NCBI GenBank assembly: GCA_040766585.1
Contig: JAXGQE010000012.1
Span: 26,793 to 90,792 of the forward strand
From: JAXGQE01 sp040766585
GTDB lineage: Bacteria; Bacillota; SLNR01
Direction: 5' to 3'
Length of the DNA stretch: 64,000 nucleotides
Shown: in pieces, positions 8,838 to 17,262 of the stretch
Numbering within the stretch: the stretch's first letter is position 1
How the letters are laid out: each line of letters opens with the position of its first letter
Position numbers and translations under genes: made by a program
Notes under the pieces: model-generated
Databases searched by the model: none
What the model was told of the DNA's origin: nothing
Seen by the model: the letters and a program-made list of their open reading frames with translations, nothing else

Positions 8838-8874
8838 ATAATATAATTATATTATGATATAGTTTGCCAGTCAA
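8838..8874 (-). promoter_or_regulatory. arsR promoter with overlapping 18-bp palindrome
   Basis: Minus-strand -35 TTGACT (8869-8874), 17-base spacer, -10 TATAAT (8846-8851). The -10 lies inside a perfect 18-bp palindrome, ATAATATAATTATATTAT, at 8838-8855. A repressor bound there would block RNA polymerase, which fits ArsR autoregulation. Confidence 0.7.
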
Positions 8875-8877
8875 CAT

Positions 8878-8899
8878 AAAAATCCCCGAAGGGATTTTT
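8878..8899 (-). terminator. Terminator of the GAPDH gene
   Basis: Perfect 9-bp stem AAAAATCCC / GGGATTTTT closed by TTCG on the minus strand. It overlaps the stop codon of the GAPDH gene (8898-8900). The 5' edge of the hairpin nearly touches the arsR -35. Confidence 0.75.
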
Positions 8900-10151
8900 A
8901 TGCTCGTGTTTTTTCGATGTGATCCACCAATCGGCTGAGGAACTGGACATAACTGCCCATCTCATTGTCATACCAGCCGAATACTTTGGCGTGGGTCACG
9001 GGAATCTGCATATCCTGTTCGCAGTGTACTCCGTACTCCTGCAGCATCTTGGCCTGAACCGGCATGAACCCCGTTCTGGTGTGGGTTTCCACTCCTTCAA
9101 TCACGATGGCTGCCTTAAAACCGATGATATCCGACGAAACATTCTGCTTTTCACTGAATACCAGCATATCCTTCTGGGCTCCCTTTTCAGCCGACCGATA
9201 CAGATTGTTGATGAACCCTCGGTTAATCACCGGGTTGCCGGTTTCATCCATTTTGCTGTGGAATGTGGCATTCAGGGTGATCAATGACGCTGTGGCAATG
9301 GGGATCCGCACCGAATCTGCCATGAATCCGATATGTCGAATCTCCGGAAGAATGTGCTCCAAGGCAATGGCCGCTCCCGTGGATGTCGGAATGATGTTGT
9401 TGAATACCGATCGATTCCGCCGCAGGTCGCCTTTATCTTTTTCCGGCACCGCATCCAAAACACTTTGGTTATTGGTTACCGCATGCACTGTGGACATGGA
9501 GGCCGTGATGATGGAGCGGGTCTCTTCTGCTTCCAGCAGGGGTTTCATCATGTGAGCCAGCCCGGTGGTGGTGCAGCTGGCCGCAGAAACAATATGCTGC
9601 CGCATTGGATCATATTTCATATGATTGATCCCGTACACAAACATACCGCTGTCTTCAGGGATTTTGGCGGATTGGTCTTTCATTTTAAAGGGAGCGCTGA
9701 GCACCACTTTTTCTGCCCCTGCCTCCAGATGCCCCCTCAGACTGCCCTTTTCATCATCGGCCGGCACACTGGGGTCCAAAAACTTTCCAGTGCATTCGAT
9801 CACTGTTCTGACATTGTACTTACCCCACTCAATATCCCGCGGATTTCTGGCTTTTCTCAGGAGCCGAACGGGAATTCCGTTAATGGTAAATACCCCGTTT
9901 TCTTCATCGGTAATTTCCACCTGCAGCGGGCTGCCGGCGTACCCGTACAAGAACCGCTCCAGTGATCCGTATGTGGAATCATGGACCAGGTAGTCAATGG
10001 CATCCTGCAGTTTGCGGCCTACATTGCGGCCGGTGTTCAGCACATACGACTGATAATGCTGGTGACTCAGATTGTGCCAGAATACAAGCTTCCCAATCCT
10101 CCCCAATCCATTAATACCTAAGACTTTGTGGTTTTCCAGATACATATCCAT
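8898..10151 (-). CDS. Atypical long glyceraldehyde-3-phosphate dehydrogenase
   Basis: 417-residue member of the GAPDH family; the common enzyme has about 335. The nucleotide-binding motif is G-I-N-G-L-G-R-I-G (12-20), the catalytic Cys is C193 in S-A-A-S-C-T-T-T-G-L (usual S-N-A-S-C-T-T-N), and the partner His is H223 in T-V-H-A-V-T. The strand-2 position that usually bears an Asp for NAD ribose reads V-L-N-T-G-R-N, so NADP use or another cofactor preference is possible. Extra segments occur before the catalytic Cys (about 40-110). ATG at 10151 follows GGGAGGAATGAGAC. It is 23 bases behind the PPDK-like gene, so the two are co-transcribed. Confidence 0.85.
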   Translation of the reverse strand: MDMYLENHKVLGINGLGRIGKLVFWHNLSHQHYQSYVLNTGRNVGRKLQDAIDYLVHDSTYGSLERFLYGYAGSPLQVEITDEENGVFTINGIPVRLLRKARNPRDIEWGKYNVRTVIECTGKFLDPSVPADDEKGSLRGHLEAGAEKVVLSAPFKMKDQSAKIPEDSGMFVYGINHMKYDPMRQHIVSAASCTTTGLAHMMKPLLEAEETRSIITASMSTVHAVTNNQSVLDAVPEKDKGDLRRNRSVFNNIIPTSTGAAIALEHILPEIRHIGFMADSVRIPIATASLITLNATFHSKMDETGNPVINRGFINNLYRSAEKGAQKDMLVFSEKQNVSSDIIGFKAAIVIEGVETHTRTGFMPVQAKMLQEYGVHCEQDMQIPVTHAKVFGWYDNEMGSYVQFLSRLVDHIEKTRA

Positions 10152-10174
10152 GTCTCATTCCTCCCTGTTTCTCC

Positions 10175-13100
10175 TCATATCCCGGCTGTGTCTTTTTCGG
10201 TTACCGGATTCCACCCTTTGTAGATATTGCCGCTTTGTCCATCGAGAGAAATATAGTCCCCCGGTTGAATACGAATACCGTGAATCTGGGCTTCTCTCTG
10301 CATTTCATTGACATACAGATCCCGACAGTTCACAATGCACACCTTTCCTAGCTTAGCGGCTGTTACAGCAGCATGGGATGTGACTCCTCCCCGACTGGTC
10401 AGCAGCGCATCGCTTTTAAAAATCATAGGGATGTCGTCGGGAACAGTATCCGGACGAATCAGAATCAGCGGGATTTTTAGTTCGTGATGCCGAAAACGAG
10501 CCATGTCCTCTTCAGAAAATACCACCCGTCCGGACAGGCATCCGCCGAAAATACCGATTCCCCGTCCCAAAAGATTCTCGATTCCCGGCGGTGCGGCAAA
10601 ACGCATTTGTGCTGCAGCCCCCTGGATATTCTGATCCCGAATCTGCAGGATGTACAGATCATCTGGGTTTTCCGATTCAAAAGTAAATTCGATTTCCTGG
10701 TGGTTGAACCCATGCTGGTCAATGAGCCTGTGGGCATAGTGCATCAGCCGTTCATAGATGGCGGGATAGGCCGTCTGCAGTGACAGGCTGCTGTCGGAAT
10801 AATCATCTTTTCTTTGGCTTTCCGAAATGGGCAGCGGATAAACCAGACCGGATACAATATCCTCTCCCTGACTGCACAGGGTAAAATCACCGTACGGGTG
10901 GATTCCCGGTCGATTGATTTTGGGGTTGTGGGTGAAAAACACGCCGGATCCCGCCTGCTTGGAACGGTTTCCCATGACCATTCTCTGTATAATGACAGCT
11001 GTTCCCCATTCATCGGCAATACGCAGATGACGTCGGTAAGTACGAGCCCGGCGGCTGTCCCATGAATCCAGCACACTGCGAATGGTTCGAATCAGCTGAT
11101 GCTCCGGATCATGCGGAATTTCAATGCCTGCCTCCTCAATCCGATGGCGGTAGGCAGCGGCCATATCTCTCATCTGCTCCCAGCTAAAAAGCATCTTCTG
11201 GTCCACTCCATATTTTTGTTTGAACTGGATCATAATCCGGTCAAAATCATCCCGGGCAATGCCCATAGCCATTCCCCAGCTTTGCAGAAATCTGCGATAG
11301 GCATCCCAGTTCATCCACGCTGTATCCGGGTTTTTGACATCCCACCCGGCAATTTCTTCATTGATGCCCACATTCAAAAATGTACTCATGGCTCCCGGCA
11401 TGGAAATGGCCGTTCCGGACCGCACGGAAAGAAGCAGCGGGCGGGAAGGATCGCCGAATTTTCGGCCGCTGGACTGTTCTATGGCCTCTATGGCCCCGTA
11501 GATATCCTGTTCAATGCGCCGCCTCATATTATCCAAGATGTAGGCCGCTTTGCGATGGCGAAACAGTTCGGTGGTTATGACAAATCCTTCCGGTACCGGA
11601 AACCCCATCTCCGTAATTCGTTTCAGATAGTATGCTTTGGCACCCATAAAGACCTGGTTGTCCAGTTCGCGGCAGGGTTGGTGAAACGGATTCATCAGCT
11701 GAGCCGGATCGTAGGTCAGCATATCCTTAATAATCTGGGGAGGATGCTTCTCCGTAATCTCTGTCAATCGGTCCGTCAGATCCGTCACGAAGCTGTCCAG
11801 CTCCTGAATCAAAAATGCAGACGACAGAATATCCCTGTAAAAACTTTCTGTGACCTTGACATGGTCCTGTTCTGAACCGGCGACAATCTGAGGAACGACC
11901 GCCGACAGTGTTTCATCATATACTCTCAGAAAGTATTCATTGATAATCTCTTTGACGCTGGTGGCCATAAAACGAAACACATCAATGTACTGATCCAGGC
12001 TAAAGCTCTGGGAGGAAAGGCAGTACCGCAGCATTTCCAGATTGGCCTGGAAACTCTGATTCTCAACACCGTCCAGTTTTAAGCCCTCCAGAAACAATTC
12101 CAGAATCCGATAGGCCTGGGTCAAAGTATGGGTGGTTAAATAGTCCGGCTGGCAATCATGGACGATCATGACCATCCATTTGGCAGCTACACGCTCCAGC
12201 CGGTACATCAATCCCAAAGCTTCGAACTTGGGCTCCGAATACTGCCCATACATGGATGGAATGCCCACAGCGATATGGCGTTTATAGTAGATGTTTTCCA
12301 CGGCCTCTGTGGGCTGCGGGTCGAGAATCTGATCCTTCAGGCGCCCCATCCATTCGTATACTTTCTCCAGGACCGGTATCTTCTGCCCCTGCTCCATCAT
12401 CTCTTCCAGCTGTTCCCCTTCTTCGGCTGTGATAACTGTACTGCCTGCCAGAATCCGGGAAATATCTTTGGTCTCAAAAGAATACTTCTCCAGGAGAAGA
12501 TGGTAGAGCTGGATCAGGTACAGAAATTTTTTCTTATCTGCTTCCGGAAATGCACCATTTCCCAGAAGATACTCCGAGGCCCAGGTTTCATTCAGGTGCA
12601 GCACACCCAGTGCATCGGTTTCAAATTGAGTTTTCATCGCTTCCATAATCTCTTTCATTCCGACAAACAGCGGGTTTCGTTCATCCAATGTATCCGCAAC
12701 ATCCTTGGGCAGGTGGGGCAGAATATGATCCCGATTGGCGCTGTCCCAGTATCGGGCGATCTGCTCAGTCAGACGGATGTGGGTATTGTTGCTTTCGCTG
12801 TGCACCTGCTTGCGCAAAAAGTGAACCAGACGGTCTTTTCGCTTGCACAGCTCATCCATGGCCGTGGTTACATCCCGAAGTTTTCCTTCGGCCCCGATTT
12901 CGCGGAAATACACCGGGAAAATCCGGGCTAACTGCTTTACCTGCCGGTACACCGGGGCGATATCCGCATTCAGCAGGCGGGTTACATCCCGCTGCAGCAG
13001 GTCTGTATCGGAGACAAAAATACCGCCCAGTTTGAGATTCACAATCAGAGCCCCCAATAGGTCCTTGTACTGATCGGGAGAATTTCGAATCAGATCCAGC

Positions 13101-14254
13101 CAGATTCGAATGTTCTTCACATGATGCCGGTTCACTTCTGTCTGCCAGTCTTCATTGATTCGAACCGTTCCCGGATAGACAAACCCGAATTCCACCAGCT
13201 TGCGGATATAGTAAGATATCAGTCGAGGATTCTCTGTCCGGGCAATCTCTTTTCCAATGGTATTCTGGCAGTCCAGAATGGTTCCGGCCAGATCTGCCTT
13301 CAGGCTGGCAAACTGACGAAACAAGTTGTCCGTGAAGCCGTAGATTTCTTCTTCCGGTAGTGTCGAAATAACCGTATTTAGCAGTTTGTTCATGTCAAAA
13401 AGCAAATGGTTCTGCAGCCCGTTCATGCCGGGCACATGGATTAGATAGATCAGATAGTAGATTTTTTCAGACGAATCCTGAAATTCATCCGTAATTCGTC
13501 GAAAGTGATGGGCGATGTCGCCGAAAAAAAGACATCGGGAGATTTGATCCCAGTTGGTGGCTTGGTCGATTCGCTTTTGAAGCTCCGCAAAAAAGGTTCC
13601 TCCAATCAGACGAATCTGCTTTTTTGCGCTGGGATGAAAAAGGCTGGCATGGTCCCGGTACCATTCTTCTGCCTTGGATGTGTCCGCCCAGTACTGACAG
13701 GTCTCTATCAGCACACGCCGGACCAGCTGACATACATCTTCCTGATATCTCGGCCGAATGCCCCATTCACCCAGGTAAGTCCGAAACAGCCCGCTGTTTC
13801 GAATGACGGTGTCCGGATAAGCTCTTACACAGTACTCCAGCATGCCCAGTGAGGCCCGGACTGCTGAATCCGGCACATCCTCCTCCTCGCCCAATGCTGC
13901 AGTGAATTTGCAGAGAGATTTAATCAGCTCCTCCATCCAGTTGGAGTCCAGTTCTCTTTGCAGCAGTTCAGAATACATGCTGACGATGAACAACAAAGCA
14001 TCTTCTTTCTTTTCCGTGCCCATATAGACCCATAAGTCGGACACGCTGATGGAATGCAGCCCATCAAACAGACCTTTGTAGTCCGGATACGGATGATTAT
14101 ACTCTTTGAAAAAGTCCAGCACTCTTTGGTGAACACCCCAATACGGTTTGGACAAAGTTAAAAACCACTGCTGTTTTTCAGACAGTCGGGTATCCTGTAA
14201 CTTTGTCTGGGCCAGATTGGCCTCCAGTGCGGAGGATTTAAAGGGTTCTGCCAT
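10175..14254 (-). CDS. PPDK-like ATP-grasp/phosphohistidine protein with a large unknown N-terminal module
   Basis: 1359 residues. From about 865 onward it resembles the N-terminal half of pyruvate, phosphate dikinase: M-G-A-K-A-Y-Y-L and G-F-P-V-P-E-G-F-V-I-T-T (lid), L-L-L-S-V-R-S-G-T-A-I-S-M-P-G (PPDK signature), the S-Q-G-E-D-I-V-S-G-L-V-Y-P-L-P-I loop, and L-Y-I-L-Q-I-R. The swivelling domain has L-T-S-R-G-G-V-T-S-H-A-A with the phosphorylated His near 1293. The protein ends about 65 residues later, so the PEP/pyruvate TIM barrel is absent. The first ~860 residues are helical, resemble nothing I know and may hold the acceptor site. ATG at 14254 follows AGGTGATCCC. The pairing with an atypical GAPDH suggests central carbon or energy metabolism. 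Confidence 0.75.
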   Translation of the reverse strand: MAEPFKSSALEANLAQTKLQDTRLSEKQQWFLTLSKPYWGVHQRVLDFFKEYNHPYPDYKGLFDGLHSISVSDLWVYMGTEKKEDALLFIVSMYSELLQRELDSNWMEELIKSLCKFTAALGEEEDVPDSAVRASLGMLEYCVRAYPDTVIRNSGLFRTYLGEWGIRPRYQEDVCQLVRRVLIETCQYWADTSKAEEWYRDHASLFHPSAKKQIRLIGGTFFAELQKRIDQATNWDQISRCLFFGDIAHHFRRITDEFQDSSEKIYYLIYLIHVPGMNGLQNHLLFDMNKLLNTVISTLPEEEIYGFTDNLFRQFASLKADLAGTILDCQNTIGKEIARTENPRLISYYIRKLVEFGFVYPGTVRINEDWQTEVNRHHVKNIRIWLDLIRNSPDQYKDLLGALIVNLKLGGIFVSDTDLLQRDVTRLLNADIAPVYRQVKQLARIFPVYFREIGAEGKLRDVTTAMDELCKRKDRLVHFLRKQVHSESNNTHIRLTEQIARYWDSANRDHILPHLPKDVADTLDERNPLFVGMKEIMEAMKTQFETDALGVLHLNETWASEYLLGNGAFPEADKKKFLYLIQLYHLLLEKYSFETKDISRILAGSTVITAEEGEQLEEMMEQGQKIPVLEKVYEWMGRLKDQILDPQPTEAVENIYYKRHIAVGIPSMYGQYSEPKFEALGLMYRLERVAAKWMVMIVHDCQPDYLTTHTLTQAYRILELFLEGLKLDGVENQSFQANLEMLRYCLSSQSFSLDQYIDVFRFMATSVKEIINEYFLRVYDETLSAVVPQIVAGSEQDHVKVTESFYRDILSSAFLIQELDSFVTDLTDRLTEITEKHPPQIIKDMLTYDPAQLMNPFHQPCRELDNQVFMGAKAYYLKRITEMGFPVPEGFVITTELFRHRKAAYILDNMRRRIEQDIYGAIEAIEQSSGRKFGDPSRPLLLSVRSGTAISMPGAMSTFLNVGINEEIAGWDVKNPDTAWMNWDAYRRFLQSWGMAMGIARDDFDRIMIQFKQKYGVDQKMLFSWEQMRDMAAAYRHRIEEAGIEIPHDPEHQLIRTIRSVLDSWDSRRARTYRRHLRIADEWGTAVIIQRMVMGNRSKQAGSGVFFTHNPKINRPGIHPYGDFTLCSQGEDIVSGLVYPLPISESQRKDDYSDSSLSLQTAYPAIYERLMHYAHRLIDQHGFNHQEIEFTFESENPDDLYILQIRDQNIQGAAAQMRFAAPPGIENLLGRGIGIFGGCLSGRVVFSEEDMARFRHHELKIPLILIRPDTVPDDIPMIFKSDALLTSRGGVTSHAAVTAAKLGKVCIVNCRDLYVNEMQREAQIHGIRIQPGDYISLDGQSGNIYKGWNPVTEKDTAGI

Positions 14255-14302
14255 GGGATCACCTGCCAAATAGTATACTCTATTTATGTAATTTCTACTT
14301 TT

Positions 14303-14311
14303 AGTATATCA
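14303..14311 (-). promoter_or_regulatory. Extended -10 promoter of the PPDK-like/GAPDH operon
   Basis: Minus-strand TG-A-TATACT (TATACT at 14303-14308), 49 bases upstream of the start codon. The -35 is weak; the surrounding region is AT-rich. Confidence 0.45.
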
Positions 14312-14380
14312 TATATAATAATACGCTTTACACATTGAATCCCCTTCCCGGGTATCTGACTTTCCAGCGAATTCTCTTTT

Positions 14381-14409
14381 AAAAAAAAGACCGCCCGCAG
14401 GCAGTCTTT
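14381..14409 (-). terminator. Terminator of the exporter/polymerase/rhomboid operon
   Basis: Minus-strand hairpin AAAGAC-T-GCC / GGC-G-GTCTTT with a long T run after it, 11 bases past the rhomboid stop. Confidence 0.8.
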
Positions 14410-14419
14410 CCAATTCAGG

Positions 14420-15088
14420 TCAGTGTGAACTCATATCAAAATAATAGGCAGGCCGTTTGGGTTTGGGGCGAATCACACGGGAAAGCAGATACCCGGCTGT
14501 AAATCCACCCACATGCGCCAAATAAGCTACCCCACCGGAATCTGCCATCCGGGCGATGGCTCCTACCGAGGAAAAAAGCTGCAGCGCAATCCAGAATCCC
14601 AGCACCAGCCCGGCCGGCATCACCACAACCCGGAACAGGAAAAGCACATAGACCTGTCCCCGGGGAAACATCAGGAAATAGGCGCCCAACACACCGGCAA
14701 TGGCGCCGGATGCACCAACCAATGGAATCATGGAGCCCGAAGTAAACAAAAACTGGGCAAAGGTAGCCGCTGCACCGCAGAAGAGATAAAAGCCTAAAAA
14801 TTTCAAATGCCCAAACCGGTCCTCCACATTATCGCCAAATATCCACAGATACAGCATATTCCCCAAAATATGCGCCCACCCGGCGTGCATGAACATAGCA
14901 GTAAACACCGTCGGAATGTTTCCGATGGGATCCGAGACAAAACGGCTCGGGACAAAAGCCCATTGCAGAATGAATGGATTTCCTCCTTGCATTTCCAGAT
15001 AAAAAACATAGAAGTTCAATGCAATCAACATAAAAGTGACAATGGGTACCGTTCTTCTTCTCGAGTTGTCGTCCCCAATGGGCAGCAT
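14420..15088 (-). CDS. Rhomboid-family intramembrane serine protease
   Basis: 222-residue, six-helix membrane protease. W-A-H-I-L-G-N-M-L-Y-L-W-I-F-G is the rhomboid H/N motif, G-A-S-G-A-I-A-G-V-L-G carries the catalytic Ser, and H-V-G-G-F-T-A-G carries the catalytic His. The N terminus is short and cytoplasmic. The start at 15088 has AAGGGGG upstream. It is the last gene of the five-gene operon that begins with the ABC exporter; no substrate can be named. Confidence 0.93.
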   Translation of the reverse strand: MLPIGDDNSRRRTVPIVTFMLIALNFYVFYLEMQGGNPFILQWAFVPSRFVSDPIGNIPTVFTAMFMHAGWAHILGNMLYLWIFGDNVEDRFGHLKFLGFYLFCGAAATFAQFLFTSGSMIPLVGASGAIAGVLGAYFLMFPRGQVYVLFLFRVVVMPAGLVLGFWIALQLFSSVGAIARMADSGGVAYLAHVGGFTAGYLLSRVIRPKPKRPAYYFDMSSH

Positions 15089-15142
15089 CCACGAATTCCC
15101 CCTTTACCCAAGTGGCGCAGCGTCCGGCCACAATCCGGAATC

Positions 15143-15445
15143 TTACACGATAACGATCTTTTTCCCTTTGGGATCTCCTTTGAAATCTTCCAGGGCATGC
15201 TCCCACGCTTCCAGTCCAATATCTGGATGATAGTAAGTATGAACTTCCTTCAAATGTGCCAAAGCAATCTTTCCGGTAGTCAGTAGATCATCGTCGGTTA
15301 CATTGGTGTCCGGATCCACTTTCCCGTGTTCCAGCTCCACTTCCATCCCCTCCAGAAACTCTTCCGGAGTAAACCCCATGGCTTCAAAATCCACATTCAG
15401 TTTTTCAGCAATCTTCACCGCGTCATCCAACGTGACTTTTTTCAT
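15143..15445 (-). CDS. Conserved small protein, DUF5661-like
   Basis: 100-residue soluble acidic protein. It begins K-K-V-T-L-D-D-A-V-K-I-A-E-K-L, then has F-T-P-E-E-F-L-E-G-M-E-V-E-L-E-H-G, a T-D-D-D-L-L-T-T-G-K-I-A-L-A-H-L-K-E motif and Y-Y-x-x-L-E-like Y-H-P-D-I-G-L-E-A-W-E. This pattern matches DUF5661 as I remember it; no biochemical role is known. ATG at 15445 follows AAAGGGG. It lies between the polymerase and rhomboid genes in the same operon. Confidence 0.75.
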   Translation of the reverse strand: MKKVTLDDAVKIAEKLNVDFEAMGFTPEEFLEGMEVELEHGKVDPDTNVTDDDLLTTGKIALAHLKEVHTYYHPDIGLEAWEHALEDFKGDPKGKKIVIV

Positions 15446-15519
15446 CTCACTACCCCTTTCTGCATATTTTATATTCATTATATTCCATTTGCATTCGTTT
15501 GACCAGCCGTGGAAGCTGC

Positions 15520-17262
15520 TCACTTCTCTCCCCAATGACTGCCGATCTTCACATCGGCACAGACAGGAACCCGTTTCAGATAATGGGCTCCCGCATCCTC
15601 CATCACTCGTTTTAGAATGGAGGATACTGTCTCCGCCTGGTCTTCAGCCGCCTCCAGGATGATTTCATCATGAACCACCGCCACAATACGAGCATCCACG
15701 CTGATCAGCTCATCCACCAGATTCCCCAGGGCCTGTTTCAGAATGTCTGCTGCTCCACCCTGAACCGGAATATTGGTATGGACAGAGAGCCCAGCCCGCT
15801 CCGCAAACTGATACTGGCGGCCGGATAGAGTCTGTGCCTGCCCCGGAGCGGACAATCGGAGCGACTGATGCCAGCGCGCAATCCCGGCATACGCTTCGAA
15901 GAACCGGTTTCTAAACAAAGCCGCCTCCTCCTCGGTCATATCGGTTCCGTAGGTATCGCGGGCATAGTCCATCAGACCTTTGGCTCCCATCCCGTAGATC
16001 AGCCCGAAATTGACTGCTTTGGCCGCCTGGCGCTGGGACGGAGAGATCTGATCCGGAGCAATTCCAGTTATCAGCGATGCCGTCAGTCGGTGCAGATCTT
16101 CTCCCCGGCGGTAGGCATCCATCATGCGCTGGTCTTCCGATATTTCTGCTGCAACCCGCAGCTCAATCTGGGAATAGTCCGCCATGATCAGTTTGCGACC
16201 TGCAGGTGCCGTAAAGCAGGCTCGAAACGAATACTCCCGAGGGATTTGCTGAATATTGGGTTTGCTGCAGCTCATGCGCCCGCTCCAGGCTCCGATCTGG
16301 CTGTACTGAGGATGCAGGCGCCGGGTAACCGGATGGATCATGCCAGCATAAGTCGCTAAGAAGGAGGACATGGATTTGGCTGCCTGACGGTACTGCAGCA
16401 CTGCCGATACCAGAGGATGGTCAAGGTACGCAGTCAGGGTGTGGCGGGATGTGTTTTCCACCATGATGCCCTGCTCTTTCAGCCATTCGATAACCTGTTG
16501 GTTGCTGTCCGGATTCAGGCCCACCGGGACATCATCCCCAAAAAGAGTCTGCTGCTCCGCGGGGCGCCCGACAATGCTGTAGATTCGATCCAGGCTTTTT
16601 TTCTTATCCTGGGCCACCCGATGATGAAGATCCATCCAACAAGAAAGATCCAGATGGATTCCATTGTATTCTGTCTGCGCCAGCGCCCGGACGCAGGCAA
16701 ACTCCAGCCGTGCAACTTCCGTTAATCCGTTGTTGATCAATTGAGGAACCATGGCTTCCCGCAGCGGAATCAGTACGGCGGCGTCCAGGCTGGCGTACTG
16801 CAGCTGCTTATGGGACAGTTCTCTGCTCCAGTCGCTGCGCTGTTCCTCTTTGCTGATATCCATCTGAAGGTAGTGTTTGACCAATGAATCCAGTCCGACC
16901 CGTTCCGGGCCGCCTGCTTGTCTCAGCAGCTGGGCTGCCAGCATGGTATCAAAAAGAGGCAGCGAGACATGCACCCCGGACTGCTGAAGAAATTTCAGGT
17001 CGAATTTGGCATTCTGAAATATCTTTACCGCTTTGGTAGCCAGCATCCTGTTGATGGTACTCAGACCTTCCGGAAGCACTCGCTGACAGTCCACAATCAG
17101 AACCGGCATACGGGGGACAGCCAGCTGAATCAGCCGGATTGTGTCCCGGTGGGGATCCAGCCCGGTGGTTTCTGTGTCCACAGCCACCACGGATGCGGCT
17201 TCAATGGATTTTTCGTACTTCTTCAGATCAGAACCATCACGAATCAGGACATACTCAGTCAT
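15520..17262 (-). CDS. Short family A DNA polymerase with 3'-5' exonuclease domain
   Basis: 580-residue polymerase A without the 5'-nuclease domain of PolA (full PolA is about 880). Exonuclease residues are intact: D-T-E-T-T-G-L-D (29-36), N-A-K-F-D-L-K-F-L and Y-A-S-L-D. Polymerase motif A is D-Y-S-Q-I-E-L-R, motif B is R-Q-A-A-K-A-V-N-F-G-L-I-Y-G, and motif C is V-H-D-E-I. It should be an active proofreading polymerase for gap filling, since all metal ligands are present. ATG at 17262 has AAGGAGAGATCCCT and overlaps the ABC gene by 8 bases. It may be a second polymerase A; the chromosome's main polA is not in this window. Confidence 0.9.
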   Translation of the reverse strand: MTEYVLIRDGSDLKKYEKSIEAASVVAVDTETTGLDPHRDTIRLIQLAVPRMPVLIVDCQRVLPEGLSTINRMLATKAVKIFQNAKFDLKFLQQSGVHVSLPLFDTMLAAQLLRQAGGPERVGLDSLVKHYLQMDISKEEQRSDWSRELSHKQLQYASLDAAVLIPLREAMVPQLINNGLTEVARLEFACVRALAQTEYNGIHLDLSCWMDLHHRVAQDKKKSLDRIYSIVGRPAEQQTLFGDDVPVGLNPDSNQQVIEWLKEQGIMVENTSRHTLTAYLDHPLVSAVLQYRQAAKSMSSFLATYAGMIHPVTRRLHPQYSQIGAWSGRMSCSKPNIQQIPREYSFRACFTAPAGRKLIMADYSQIELRVAAEISEDQRMMDAYRRGEDLHRLTASLITGIAPDQISPSQRQAAKAVNFGLIYGMGAKGLMDYARDTYGTDMTEEEAALFRNRFFEAYAGIARWHQSLRLSAPGQAQTLSGRQYQFAERAGLSVHTNIPVQGGAADILKQALGNLVDELISVDARIVAVVHDEIILEAAEDQAETVSSILKRVMEDAGAHYLKRVPVCADVKIGSHWGEK

